From positions 1,426,001 to 1,490,000 of the forward strand of contig NZ_JAOWPS010000001.1 of assembly GCF_025753795.1 (NCBI RefSeq): DNA of 64,000 bases, read 5' to 3'. Made by a program: the position numbers and the translations under genes. A model generated the notes under the pieces. That model was given only the letters and a program-made list of their open reading frames with translations, ran no database searches and was not told the origin of the DNA. The DNA is from Mesorhizobium sp. YC-39. GTDB lineage: Bacteria; Pseudomonadota; Alphaproteobacteria; Rhizobiales; Rhizobiaceae. Shown in pieces: positions 45,091 to 54,163 of this stretch (positions are counted from its first letter, which is position 1; each line of letters begins with the position of its first letter).

Positions 45091-45170
45091 TCGCCCCGGG
45101 ATGAGAGGCGTCACCGATACTCGTCATACGGGAAGTGCAAGACAGCCCGCTGGGACTCGAAGAAAACCAA

Positions 45171-47729
45171 ATGTCTCGATCCGCTTCATCCACCATTGCA
45201 ATACCCGGCCTTAGCGAGGCCGAAGCGCAGGCTAGGCTTGTCGCCGAAGGGTTCAACGAGTTGCCCAGGTCCAGTCGCCGGACGCCGTTGCGGATTGCGA
45301 TCGAGGTCATGGGCGAGCCGATGCTTGCCCTGCTATTGGGTGGGGGTGGCATTTATCTGCTTCTTGGCGATCTCCAGGAGGCGTTGATCTTGGTTGGATT
45401 TGCCACCTTGTCAGTGGGGATCACCATCATTCAGGAGGCGCGGACGGAGCGTGTTCTCGAGGCGTTGCGCGACCTGACAAGTCCGCGCGCTCTCGTAATA
45501 CGCGATGGCGAACGCAAGCGGATTGCGGGTCGCGAGGTGGTGCGCGGCGATACCGTCGTGCTGGGCGAGGGGGATCGGGTTCCGGCCGATATTTTGCTCA
45601 CCCAGAGCCAGGATATCCAGACCGATGAGTCCTTGCTGACAGGCGAGTCCGTTCCGGTGCGAAAGATTGCTGCCAGGGATGGCGATCTGTCAGACGAATG
45701 CCGGCCGGGGGGTGACGACCTGCCTTTCGCATTTTCCGGATCACTGGTCGTTCGCGGCTCAGGCATTGGCGAAGTTCTGGCAACCGGGCCGCTCAGCCAG
45801 ATCGGTGCGATCGGGCAATCGCTGAGTACCATGGAGACCGAAGCGCCCCGCTTGCAGCGCCAAACAAAACGTCTTGTCGGCATCTTCGCACTGGTTGGCG
45901 GCGCTGTCAGTGTTCTCGCCGTCGTGCTCTATGGCGTTTTGCGCGGAGGATGGCTTGACGCGGTTCTAGCTGGCATCGCACTGGGCATGTCGATGCTGCC
46001 CGAAGAGTTCCCGATGGTGTTGACGATTTTTATGGCCATGGGGGCCTGGCGCATCTCGCAGGCGCGCGTGCTCACCCGTCGTGCGGTAGCGATCGAGACG
46101 CTTGGCTCCGCAACGGTCCTTTGCACCGACAAGACCGGAACGCTGACCGAAAACCGCATGACAATTGCAGAACTGAGAACGCCCGACGGCAAACTGCTTC
46201 GCCTGAACAACTCAAACAAAGAGATGCCAGCGGCATTTGGGGAGTTGGTCGAGATCGGCGTGCTTGCCAGTGCTGAGATTCCCTTTGATCCGATGGAAAG
46301 GGCATTTCACAAGCTTGCGCAGGAGCGATTGGCGAAGCGCGTTGAGGGTGCTGATTGGAAATTCATCCGCGCCTACGGGTTGCGTCCTGAACTGTTGGCA
46401 ATGTCGAATGCCTGGCGGTTATCGGCTGAAGGCAGCGACTGCCTGATTGCCGCCAAGGGTTCGCCGGAGGCCATCGCGGCGCTCTGTCGTCTGCCTGCGG
46501 ATCGTGCCGCTTCGGTCAAGGATGTTGTGGACGCCATGGCAACGGAAGGACTGCGCGTCTTGGGCGTGGCCCGTTCCAGCCATGCTGGCGATCAACTGCC
46601 GGACAAGCAGACTGGATTCGATTTCGAGTTCATGGGCCTTGTCGGGCTTGCCGATCCCCTGCGTTCCGGAGTTCGGGACGCGGTGAGCAATTGCCGCTCC
46701 GCCGGCATCAGAGTGATCATGATCACCGGGGACTATCCCGCGACCGCCAGAGCTATCGCCCGCGAGGCCGGGCTCGATTTCAACGATGTTGTCACCGGTG
46801 AAGAGCTCAGGACACTGGATGACGCAGCTCTGTCGGCGCGTGTGAAGACCGCAACGGTGTTTGCGCGCATTATGCCTGAGCAGAAACTGGCAATCGTCAG
46901 AGCGTTGAAGGCCAATGGCGAGATCGTTGCCATGACGGGAGACGGCGTCAACGATGCGCCTTCGCTGAAAGCAGCCAACATCGGCATTGCCATGGGAGGG
47001 CGCGGCACGGATGTCGCGCGGGAGGCATCTTCCATCGTGCTTCTCGATGATGACTTCGGGTCAATCGTCAAAGCGATCCAGCTGGGTCGCCGCATCTATG
47101 ACAATTTGCGCAAGGCAATGGGCTTCATTCTTGCCGTGCACGTACCGATCGCCGGGCTGGCCCTCCTTCCCCTGCTGTTTGGGCTGCCCATCCTGTTCGG
47201 GCCGATTCACATTGCCTTTTTGGAGATGGTGATCGATCCGGTCTGCTCCCTGGTCTTTGAAGCGGAAACCGAGGAAGATGACATAATGAAACGCCCCCCA
47301 CGGCATTCGGGAGCGGCACTGTTCTCGCGTCCGTTGATCTTGTGGAGTCTTGTTCAGGGCTTGCTGGCGTTCGCCCTCGTCGCGGCCATCTATCTCACAG
47401 CCTTGCATTGGGGAACGCCGGAAGATGAAATTCGCGCGCTGACATTCTTCTCGCTGGTGCTGGCAATCGTTGGGCTGATTTTCGTCAACCGTACGTTCAG
47501 CGTCTCACTATTGACTGCGTTAATCAGGCCAAACCGATCGCTTGCTTTCGTCGTCGTAGTGGTGGCTGCGGCGCTGGGCGGGACGCTTGTCTGGCCGCTC
47601 GCAAGCGGCCTCTTCCAGTTCGGACCGCTGCACTTGGACGACCTCGCAGTGACTTTTGCGGCCGGGTTGTCGGTGCTGGTCTGCCTTGAGGTTCTGAAAC
47701 ATCTCTGGCGGGAGGGGCTGAAAGCCTGA
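45171..47729 (+). CDS. P2-type cation-transporting ATPase
   Basis: This protein of about 852 residues belongs to the P-type ATPases of the Ca/Mg group. It has an N-terminal actuator region with TDESLLTGESVPV (about 165 onward). The membrane segment 4 motif PEEFP occupies the place of PEGLP in Ca pumps. The phosphorylation site is VLCTDKTGTLTEN (about 325), the hinge is MTGDGVNDAPSLKAANIGIA (about 590), and six C-terminal membrane segments follow. Cysteine-based heavy-metal domains are absent. PEEFP-type pumps of this sort are found in dormancy or anaerobic islands; the ion is not established. A GTG at 45135 also opens the frame, but ATG 45171 is used because the GTG has no spaced ribosome site. 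Confidence 0.88.
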   Translation: MSRSASSTIAIPGLSEAEAQARLVAEGFNELPRSSRRTPLRIAIEVMGEPMLALLLGGGGIYLLLGDLQEALILVGFATLSVGITIIQEARTERVLEALRDLTSPRALVIRDGERKRIAGREVVRGDTVVLGEGDRVPADILLTQSQDIQTDESLLTGESVPVRKIAARDGDLSDECRPGGDDLPFAFSGSLVVRGSGIGEVLATGPLSQIGAIGQSLSTMETEAPRLQRQTKRLVGIFALVGGAVSVLAVVLYGVLRGGWLDAVLAGIALGMSMLPEEFPMVLTIFMAMGAWRISQARVLTRRAVAIETLGSATVLCTDKTGTLTENRMTIAELRTPDGKLLRLNNSNKEMPAAFGELVEIGVLASAEIPFDPMERAFHKLAQERLAKRVEGADWKFIRAYGLRPELLAMSNAWRLSAEGSDCLIAAKGSPEAIAALCRLPADRAASVKDVVDAMATEGLRVLGVARSSHAGDQLPDKQTGFDFEFMGLVGLADPLRSGVRDAVSNCRSAGIRVIMITGDYPATARAIAREAGLDFNDVVTGEELRTLDDAALSARVKTATVFARIMPEQKLAIVRALKANGEIVAMTGDGVNDAPSLKAANIGIAMGGRGTDVAREASSIVLLDDDFGSIVKAIQLGRRIYDNLRKAMGFILAVHVPIAGLALLPLLFGLPILFGPIHIAFLEMVIDPVCSLVFEAETEEDDIMKRPPRHSGAALFSRPLILWSLVQGLLAFALVAAIYLTALHWGTPEDEIRALTFFSLVLAIVGLIFVNRTFSVSLLTALIRPNRSLAFVVVVVAAALGGTLVWPLASGLFQFGPLHLDDLAVTFAAGLSVLVCLEVLKHLWREGLKA

Positions 47730-47956
47730 TTGCTGATGGAAGTCTGCCTGCGGTTCCGACCGCGCGAACGCCCAGCTTGAACGATGCGCGGGCATGGGCG
47801 CCAATCGGATCCCACAAGGTGGTACGATCGGTTCGATGCGGCAGCGGACCGCCGGGTCGAGCAGGCGATGAACTGAAAGTCGCGCGACGCGTTGGTGCCC
47901 CATGGCTAAGGCGGAATCCGCGAGCTTTCGCAAAATGAGCAACGGAGCCAAATCAG

Positions 47957-50380
47957 ATGACCGAACATTCGGCAACATCAGTCAACACCAACCGGCTGTC
48001 CGAACAGGAGCTGCGCGACATTGATGCCTATTGGCGCGCTGCCAACTATCTGACGATCGGCCAGATCTACCTGCTCGACAATCCGCTGCTGCGCGAATCG
48101 TTGCGGTTGGAGCACGTCAAGCCGCGTCTCCTCGGCCACTGGGGAACGTCGCCGGGATTGAGTTTCATCTACGCGCACCTCAATCGCGTCATCCGGCTCA
48201 GGGACGCGAATGTGATCTATGTCTGCGGTCCCGGTCATGGCGGCCCGGCAATGGTGGCGAATACCTATCTGGAAGGCACTTACAGCGAGCTCAATCCGGA
48301 CATTGCCATGGACGAGCAGGGGATGCGCAAGCTGTTCCGGCAGTTCTCGTTTCCCGGCGGGATTCCAAGCCATGCCGCGCCCGATGTGCCCGGCTCGATC
48401 CACGAAGGCGGTGAATTGGGCTATGCGCTCTCCCATGCCTATGGCGCCGCCTTCGACAATCCGGACCTTGTCGTCGCCTGCGTCGTTGGCGACGGCGAGG
48501 CCGAAACCGGACCGCTGGCAGCCGCGTGGCATTCCAACAAATTCCTCAACCCGATGCGCGATGGGGCCGTGCTGCCGATCCTGCATCTCAACGGCTACAA
48601 GATCGCCAATCCAACCATTCTGGCCCGCATTCCCGAAGACGAATTGCGCGCGCTGTTTGCCGGCTATGGCTATGAACCACTGTTCGTGGAAGGCCATGAG
48701 CCGGCCCTTATGCATGAGCGGATGGCGAGCGTGCTCGGCGAGGCGTTTGACAGGATCCATTCTGTCCAGCATGCCGCACGCAACGGACCCGCCGCGACCG
48801 CGCCGCGACCCAAATGGCCAATGATCGTGCTGCGCAGCCCCAAGGGGTGGACGGGGCCGAAAGAGGTAGACGGTCTGAAGACCGAAGGCTTCTGGCGCTC
48901 GCACCAGGTACCGTTGTCAGGCCTTGCCGAAAATCCCGCGCATCTCAAGCTGCTTGAGGAGTGGTTGAGAAGCTACCGGCCGGAGGAACTGTTCGACGCC
49001 GCTGGCGCTCCTATTGCGTCGATCCGCGCCACGGCACCGCAGGCGACACGGCGGATGAGCGCCAACCGGCATGCTAATGGCGGCCTGCTACGCAAGTCTC
49101 TCGATCTGCCGGCCTTGCATGACCATGCCGTTTCAGTCGAGCGCCCCGGTGCGGTCAAGGCCGAGTCGACGCGGGTGATGGGCAGTTTCCTGCGTGACGT
49201 CATGCGGTTGAACGAGGCCGCGAAGAACTTCCGCGTCGTCGGCCCGGACGAGACTGCCTCAAACCGCCTTCAGGACGTTTTTGAAGTGACCGAGCGTGGC
49301 TGGATGGAAAAAATCCTGCCCGAAGACGTTCATCTCGGGCGCGATGGCCGGGTTCTCGAAATCCTCTCCGAGCACACCTGCCAGGGCTGGCTCGAAGGCT
49401 ACCTGCTCACCGGGCGCCATGGCCTGTTCTCCTGCTATGAGGCGTTCATCCACATCGTCGATTCCATGTTCAACCAGCATGCGAAATGGCTGGATGCCTG
49501 CCGCGACATACCTTGGCGGCGGCCGATCGCATCGCTGAACTATCTGTTGTCGAGCCATGTCTGGCATCAGGAACACAACGGCTTCAGCCATCAAGACCCT
49601 GGTTTCATCGACGTCGCCCTCAACAAGAAGGCCGACATCGTTCGGGTCTATCTGCCACCGGACGCCAACACCTTACTCTGCGTGACCGACCATGTGCTGC
49701 AGACCTGGAACCGTATCAACGTCATCGTCGCAGGCAAGCCGCCATCATGGCAGTGGTTGTCGATGGACAAGGCAATCGTTCATTGCCGGGCAGGCATCGG
49801 TATCTGGGACTGGGCGTCAACGGACGATGGGGCTGAGCCCGACGTCGTGTTGGCTTGCGCTGGCGACGTCCCAACCCTCGAAACGCTGGCGGCCGTGCAG
49901 ATCCTCAGGCAACAGGTTCCTGATCTCAGGATCAGGGTGGTCAATGTCGTCGACCTGATGACTCTCCAGCCAAAGGAATATCATCCGCACGGTCTGTCGG
50001 ATCGCGAGTTCGATGCGCTGTTCACCGCCGACAAGCCCGTCATCTTCGCCTATCACGGCTATCCCTGGACCATCCATCGCCTGACCTATCGTCGCACCAA
50101 CCACGACAACATCCATGTGCGCGGCTACAATGAGGAAGGCACGACCACGACCCCATTCGACATGACGGTCATGAACGGCCTCGACCGCTTTCATATCGTC
50201 CAAAGCGTCCTCGACTGGATTCCGCGGCTGAAGAGCACGCGGGTCGGCCTGAAGCAGGCGATGGACAGCAAGCTGCTTGAACATCGAGCCTATATTCGCG
50301 CCCATGGGCAGGATATGCCGGAGATACTCAACTGGAAGTGGGACCATGACCCCGAAGTGGCGCCCGCCAGTCCTCGGTGA
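47957..50380 (+). CDS. xfp: Phosphoketolase (xylulose 5-phosphate / fructose 6-phosphate)
   Basis: This 807-residue thiamine-diphosphate enzyme splits xylulose 5-phosphate or fructose 6-phosphate with phosphate to acetyl phosphate plus an aldose phosphate. Signatures are [17 protein letters not shown] (about residue 93), the ThDP motif [20 protein letters not shown] (about 177), and [13 protein letters not shown] (about 540) with the catalytic histidine. Length fits XFP (790-830). ATG 47957 has GGAG 10 nt upstream. Acetate kinase follows after 50 bp and turns acetyl phosphate into ATP, a fermentation-like route useful when respiration is limited. The 227-bp gap before it (47730-47956) shows no gene. 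Confidence 0.95.
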   Translation: MTEHSATSVNTNRLSEQELRDIDAYWRAANYLTIGQIYLLDNPLLRESLRLEHVKPRLLGHWGTSPGLSFIYAHLNRVIRLRDANVIYVCGPGHGGPAMVANTYLEGTYSELNPDIAMDEQGMRKLFRQFSFPGGIPSHAAPDVPGSIHEGGELGYALSHAYGAAFDNPDLVVACVVGDGEAETGPLAAAWHSNKFLNPMRDGAVLPILHLNGYKIANPTILARIPEDELRALFAGYGYEPLFVEGHEPALMHERMASVLGEAFDRIHSVQHAARNGPAATAPRPKWPMIVLRSPKGWTGPKEVDGLKTEGFWRSHQVPLSGLAENPAHLKLLEEWLRSYRPEELFDAAGAPIASIRATAPQATRRMSANRHANGGLLRKSLDLPALHDHAVSVERPGAVKAESTRVMGSFLRDVMRLNEAAKNFRVVGPDETASNRLQDVFEVTERGWMEKILPEDVHLGRDGRVLEILSEHTCQGWLEGYLLTGRHGLFSCYEAFIHIVDSMFNQHAKWLDACRDIPWRRPIASLNYLLSSHVWHQEHNGFSHQDPGFIDVALNKKADIVRVYLPPDANTLLCVTDHVLQTWNRINVIVAGKPPSWQWLSMDKAIVHCRAGIGIWDWASTDDGAEPDVVLACAGDVPTLETLAAVQILRQQVPDLRIRVVNVVDLMTLQPKEYHPHGLSDREFDALFTADKPVIFAYHGYPWTIHRLTYRRTNHDNIHVRGYNEEGTTTTPFDMTVMNGLDRFHIVQSVLDWIPRLKSTRVGLKQAMDSKLLEHRAYIRAHGQDMPEILNWKWDHDPEVAPASPR

Positions 50381-50430
50381 GCCGGTTCCGTTCTTCCGGA
50401 AATGGTCGCGATAGCATATCGGACAGAGCC

Positions 50431-51636
50431 ATGATCGACGCGATCCTCGTTCTGAATGGCGGCTCGTCGAGCCTGAAGTTCGCTGTCTTCGAGACACGCG
50501 ACGGGCTCCCGCTGCTGCTGCACGGCAACGTCTCCTCGCTAGGGGAACATCCGCGGCTGCGCGTCGAGGCCATAGCCGGCAGGCCCGAGATTGACAGAAG
50601 TCTGGGCGACGCACCGATCGATATGGACAAGGCGTTCGCGGCGGTCGCCTCCGTGCTCGCCGACAGCGGTCTCCTGCGTCGCATCGGCAGGGTAGGGCAC
50701 AGGATCGTTCACGGCGGGCGTGACTTCACCGAAGCGACGCTGCTCGACGAACGCACGCTCAAAGCACTGCGCTTGCTCGAGCCGATGGCGCCGATCCACC
50801 AACGGATCAATCTCGAGATCGTCGCGCTGGCCACTGAACTCTTGCCGCAGGCCCTCCAGATAGGGTGCTTCGACACGGCGTTTCATTCGACCCGGCCGGA
50901 GCTTGCCAAGATCTATGGGCTGCCGCGCGCGATGACCGAGGCGGGCATCGTCTCCTATGGCTTCCACGGGTTGTCATACAGCCATATCGCTTCGAGGCTG
51001 CGTGACCGCTACGGCGCTCGCGCCGGCGGCCGCACGATCGTCGCCCATCTCGGCAGCGGCGCCAGCCTGTGCGCCATGGACGCCGGACGAAGCATCGCCA
51101 CGACGATGGGATTTTCGACACTGGACGGCCTGGTGATGAGCACGCGTTGCGGCGCGCTCGACCCTGGGGTCATCCTCCACTTGCTGCAGGAACGGCGGAT
51201 GTCCGGGGACGAACTGGCCACGCTTCTCTATGAGCAATCCGGCCTGCTCGGTGTGTCTGGTATATCCGGTGATATGCGGACCCTGATCGACTCGGACGAC
51301 CCTGCCGTCGCTCAGGCTGTCGATCTCTTCGTTTATCGCATCGGACGCGAGATAGGATCGCTGGCCGCTGCCATGGGAGGACTGGATACGCTGGTGTTCA
51401 CTGCCGGCATTGGCGAAAACGCGCCCTTGGTCCGGGAAAGGATCAGCGCCGCCGCGGCCTGGCTTGGAGTCGGTCTCGACGACAAGCGAAACCGAAGAGG
51501 CGAGGAGGTGGTCAGCGCTGCGAATTCCCGCGTTGACGTCCTTGTCATTCCAGCGGATGAAGAAAGAGCTGTGGCCACGGAGATGCTCATTTTTCGCTCT
51601 GCCGCGCCCGCAACAGCCCGGGAGGGAGCGCGATAG
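50431..51636 (+). CDS. ackA: Acetate kinase
   Basis: This 401-residue ASKHA-fold kinase makes ATP and acetate from acetyl phosphate. Motifs are LVLNGGSSSLKFAVFE (N-terminal phosphate loop), GRVGHRIVHGG (about 88), CFDTAFHSTRPE (about 151) with the catalytic Asp, AHLGSGASLCAMDAGRS (about 205) and FTAGIGENAPLVRE (about 322). It lies 50 bp after xfp, so the two steps are jointly expressed. The frame is open into xfp, but ATG 50431 precedes the fold directly. It ends exactly where the convergent GNAT gene ends. Confidence 0.95.
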   Translation: MIDAILVLNGGSSSLKFAVFETRDGLPLLLHGNVSSLGEHPRLRVEAIAGRPEIDRSLGDAPIDMDKAFAAVASVLADSGLLRRIGRVGHRIVHGGRDFTEATLLDERTLKALRLLEPMAPIHQRINLEIVALATELLPQALQIGCFDTAFHSTRPELAKIYGLPRAMTEAGIVSYGFHGLSYSHIASRLRDRYGARAGGRTIVAHLGSGASLCAMDAGRSIATTMGFSTLDGLVMSTRCGALDPGVILHLLQERRMSGDELATLLYEQSGLLGVSGISGDMRTLIDSDDPAVAQAVDLFVYRIGREIGSLAAAMGGLDTLVFTAGIGENAPLVRERISAAAAWLGVGLDDKRNRRGEEVVSAANSRVDVLVIPADEERAVATEMLIFRSAAPATAREGAR

Positions 51637-52164
51637 CTACGCGGCTGATCGCGCCCCCAGCTCCCGCCGTACCAGGACAAGCGTCGCATCGTCGGGATCG
51701 GTGGTGACGGTGAAACCCATGTCGCGCTCGACCTCGATCGCAGCACGGTTTTCACGGCTCTCGATCGACTCGATCGCTTTGAGGCCGAGTTCCTCGGCAT
51801 ATTTCGCAATATAGGCGAGCAGCTCCCAGCCAACGCCCAGATGCTTGCGATCCTGGCGAATGCAGATCGCAACCTCGCCGTTTCGATCGGCTCGATCGCT
51901 TGCCAGCGTCGCAACCGCGATCAGCATCCCGTCGATCGCGAATGCCAGAAAATTATGGATACGGGCGTCGTCTGAACGCGTCATCGCCACCAGCCGCTCA
52001 TGCGAAACCTCCTTCACCCCGCCGAGAAAGCGAAATCGCATGTCCTCCGGCGTCACATGAGTGAAGAATTCCGCCACCGTGGGCTCGTCTTCGCGACGCG
52101 CGGGGCGCACTTCGAAGCGGAATCCGGTGCGTGTGGTAAGAGTATCTTTGCTGTCCATAGCCAT
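51637..52164 (-). CDS. GNAT-family N-acetyltransferase
   Basis: This 175-residue acetyl-CoA-dependent acetyltransferase opens with VRPARREDEPTVAEFFTHV (strand 1 and helix 1). It has EVAICIRQDRKHLGVGWELLAYIAKYA, the Q/R-x-x-G-x-G/A-type CoA loop in a variant form, and ends in an NRAAIEVERDMGF strand. It resembles the acetyltransferase half of Pat/PatZ-like protein acetylases, and the nearby acetyl-phosphate and acetate enzymes make acetyl transfer plausible, but the target is unknown. ATG 52164 has GGGAAG nearby; a second ATG at 52158 is equally possible. Confidence 0.78.
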   Translation of the reverse strand: MAMDSKDTLTTRTGFRFEVRPARREDEPTVAEFFTHVTPEDMRFRFLGGVKEVSHERLVAMTRSDDARIHNFLAFAIDGMLIAVATLASDRADRNGEVAICIRQDRKHLGVGWELLAYIAKYAEELGLKAIESIESRENRAAIEVERDMGFTVTTDPDDATLVLVRRELGARSAA

Positions 52165-52243
52165 TTTCTTCCCGGTTTCGCTCGCAATGGTATTGGCGTG
52201 CTCGGCGGTTGCCGTCCGCTGCGGGTTAACCAATCAAGCTGCC

Positions 52244-52891
52244 TCACTCGCTCATATTCTGAAGCGCGTCATGCTTGACGATTTCGACGCAGCGCAGGTT
52301 GAGCAGGCGAATGACGCCTTTCTCCTTCAGCCTGGTGAAGACCCGCGAGACGGTCTCGATGGTGAGGCCGAGATAGTCACCGATGTCCGCGCGCGACATC
52401 GGCAGCTCGACCTGCCGCAATCCGCCCTGCCGCTCCACCATGTCGACCAGGAACGCGGCGACACGTTCGACGGCATTCTGGCGACCGAGGACCAGGAGGT
52501 GCTCCTGCGCCCTTGTCAGCCCCTTGAGCGCCAGGGGCAGCAACTGATGGGACATGTCGGCTCCGGCAATACGACGAAAGACGCGGACACCGGTGGAATT
52601 GATTGCTTCGGCGAAGAAATGATGCGTCGCGTCGGCTTCGAAGCCGAACGTCTCTCCAGCCAGATGGAAGGCGCTTATCTGCCGGCGGCCGTCGGCAAAC
52701 AGGCGATAGACGCGCACGGCGCCGAACTCGACCTGGTAGAAAGCTCCGGCCTTCTCGCCCTGGGCATAGATCTCCGAGCCGGCGGAAAAGAAACTGACCG
52801 GCTGCAGCGGTCCGGAGTCGAATGCCGTCGGCAGGCTCGGCTGAGCAGGATGCGACGGCAGCGAGATTCTGGAGGCGGTGTAGGCGTGCAT
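52244..52891 (-). CDS. fixK: Crp/Fnr-family regulator, FixK-like
   Basis: This 215-residue regulator has a cyclic-nucleotide-type beta barrel (about 35-140: EIYAQGEKAGAFYQVEFGAV) and a C-terminal helix-turn-helix (MSRADIGDYLGLTIETVSRVFTRLKEKG, about 165-192; the ETVSR recognition helix is that of Fnr/FixK). The N-terminal cysteines of oxygen-sensing Fnr are absent, so it should be a FixK that is controlled by transcription. A FixJ-like box lies about 80 bp upstream. The genes around it carry FixK boxes. ATG 52891 has GGGAAGA upstream; the frame opens at 52924. Confidence 0.86.
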   Translation of the reverse strand: MHAYTASRISLPSHPAQPSLPTAFDSGPLQPVSFFSAGSEIYAQGEKAGAFYQVEFGAVRVYRLFADGRRQISAFHLAGETFGFEADATHHFFAEAINSTGVRVFRRIAGADMSHQLLPLALKGLTRAQEHLLVLGRQNAVERVAAFLVDMVERQGGLRQVELPMSRADIGDYLGLTIETVSRVFTRLKEKGVIRLLNLRCVEIVKHDALQNMSE

Positions 52892-52960
52892 GGCTGTCTT
52901 CCCGGTTGATCCGTGACACAGCAATCGCGCAAATCCATGGATGGCGAAATTCGGTTATGT

Positions 52961-52980
52961 CCCTACGGGAAACTACCTAG
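52961..52980 (-). promoter_or_regulatory. FixJ-like binding site before the FixK-like gene
   Basis: Read on the minus strand, this site contains GGTAGTTTCCCGTAGGG. As I recall, phospho-FixJ sites at rhizobial fixK promoters contain GTA-R-TTTCCC. Its centre is about 80 bp before the start codon, as expected for a site near -60 with a short leader. This supports control by FixLJ oxygen sensing. Confidence 0.5.
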
Positions 52981-53164
52981 AACTGGACATTGAACCCGGA
53001 GCCTTCGTCGGGTTGAACGCCTCGTCAAAGCCGACATGGTCGCGCCGGAAGCGGATGAGCAGCCTCTCGGAAGAGATGGTCAGTTCCTCCCCACGAAAGC
53101 GCACGGTACCGTAGTCACCCGGTCGAGCCCGCCCTGCCGGATCACCGACATGCGGAAGCTGCGG

Positions 53165-53380
53165 CTAGAGGAGGGAGAAGTTCGAGCCGAGAAAGACGAG
53201 AAACTGACCGGTGATGAGAGGAATTCTCAGTATAGGCCCGTCCTCGCCGCTGTCCTGAATTGGCGATCCCGCAACGTAGGGGTGCGCCTTCAGGATAGTT
53301 TTCCAGATCGTTGGAAAATCCGCTCCCTGGTTCTTTTCGGCATTGCACGCATCGAGAAGCCTAGCGACGATGTCCGTCAT
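53165..53380 (-). CDS. Small hypothetical protein under a FixK box
   Basis: This 71-residue protein reads plausibly as folded: a helix MTDIVARLLDACNAEK, a loop with PTIWKTILKAHPYV, then PILRIPLITGQFLVFLGSNF. No family recognised. Its ribosome site is weak, but a perfect FixK box is centred 69 bp before the start, with a TATGAT -10 at the correct distance, which makes transcription under low oxygen likely. It lies 273 bp before the FixK-like gene on the same strand. Confidence 0.55.
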   Translation of the reverse strand: MTDIVARLLDACNAEKNQGADFPTIWKTILKAHPYVAGSPIQDSGEDGPILRIPLITGQFLVFLGSNFSLL

Positions 53381-53442
53381 TGAACCCGCATTGATTAGAT
53401 GCCTGATTCCAAATCATATGAATGAACACGGTGGGGAAGGTT

Positions 53443-53456
53443 TTGATTTCGATCAA
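53443..53456 (-). promoter_or_regulatory. Perfect FixK/FNR box with matching -10
   Basis: TTGAT-TTCG-ATCAA lies inside the longer palindrome TTTTGATTTCGATCAAAA (53441-53458). On the minus strand TATGAT occupies 53418-53413. A start of transcription near 53407 puts the box centre at about -42, the class II activator position. It points at the 71-residue protein gene. Confidence 0.85.
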
Positions 53457-53517
53457 AATGTCCGAGCACCTCACAACGGCACCCCAGACCTTAAGGCATT
53501 GCGATCCTTGACCCCGA

Positions 53518-54063
53518 TCAACCGGCCGATCTCAAGGCATTCGCGACTCGAAATGGATGATCTCTCCGTCCACCACGAATGCTCCCTTTCCAATATGGTG
53601 GATGGTCTTCGGCTTTGGCTGGCCCCGGATCAACCCACGCCTTCACAACTTCCAGAACGAATAGATTGTATTTGTTGACCAGGCGGGTATCGACGACGCG
53701 GCATTCGAGATTGGCGAAGCATTCAGTGACCAAGGGCGCGGCGACATGCTCGGCGGGCAACGGCGTCAGCCAGATCGTCGCGAACTTATCCCTGTCGCGG
53801 CCTGAGCAGTTGCCTGCCTTCACGACTTTTTCCGCCAGCCCTACGGCCGGAATCGCGATCACACATTCCTTCGTGTCGCGCAGTGCGGCAAAAGAGAAGT
53901 CGCCACTCGATACGACACAGGCAATCGTCGGGGGTGTGAACTCAACCATGGTGTGCCACGACATGGTCATGACGTTGGCGCGGCCTCTGGCCCGGGTTGT
54001 CAGCAGAACGACGGGACCGGGCTCGATCAGTCGGTAGACCTCTGAAAGCGGCAGTTCCTTCAT
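53518..54063 (-). CDS. Flavin reductase-like protein with frameshifted C-terminus
   Basis: This protein of about 181 residues belongs to the flavin reductase/DIM6-NTAB family (split-barrel FMN-binding fold): GPVVLLTTRARGRANVMTMSWHTMVEFTPP and ACVVSSGDFSFAALRDTKECVIAIP, shown here as separate segments. The last 28 residues are abnormal (KGSIRGGRRDHPFRVAN). One frame over, the same DNA reads HHIGKGAFVVDGEIIHFESR then MP and stop (53533), a normal ending. Loss of one base in the GGCCCCGG run at 53621-53628 would restore it. ATG 54063 has GGAGG 7 nt upstream. Either a true mutation or a sequencing error explains the shift. Confidence 0.75.
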   Translation of the reverse strand: MKELPLSEVYRLIEPGPVVLLTTRARGRANVMTMSWHTMVEFTPPTIACVVSSGDFSFAALRDTKECVIAIPAVGLAEKVVKAGNCSGRDRDKFATIWLTPLPAEHVAAPLVTECFANLECRVVDTRLVNKYNLFVLEVVKAWVDPGPAKAEDHPPYWKGSIRGGRRDHPFRVANALRSAG

Positions 54064-54163
54064 CTTCATACCTCCGTTGCGGGACGAAGCGATCGAGCTT
54101 GAACGAAAGCAGGACCTGGCCGCCGTGTCGCTTAGTCGCCAGCCTGATTTTCACCGAAAGCAG

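Noticed and set aside
52164..52243. FixK box before the GNAT gene
   Set aside because: TTAAC and ATCAA occur near 52226-52238, but with only two bases between them instead of four.
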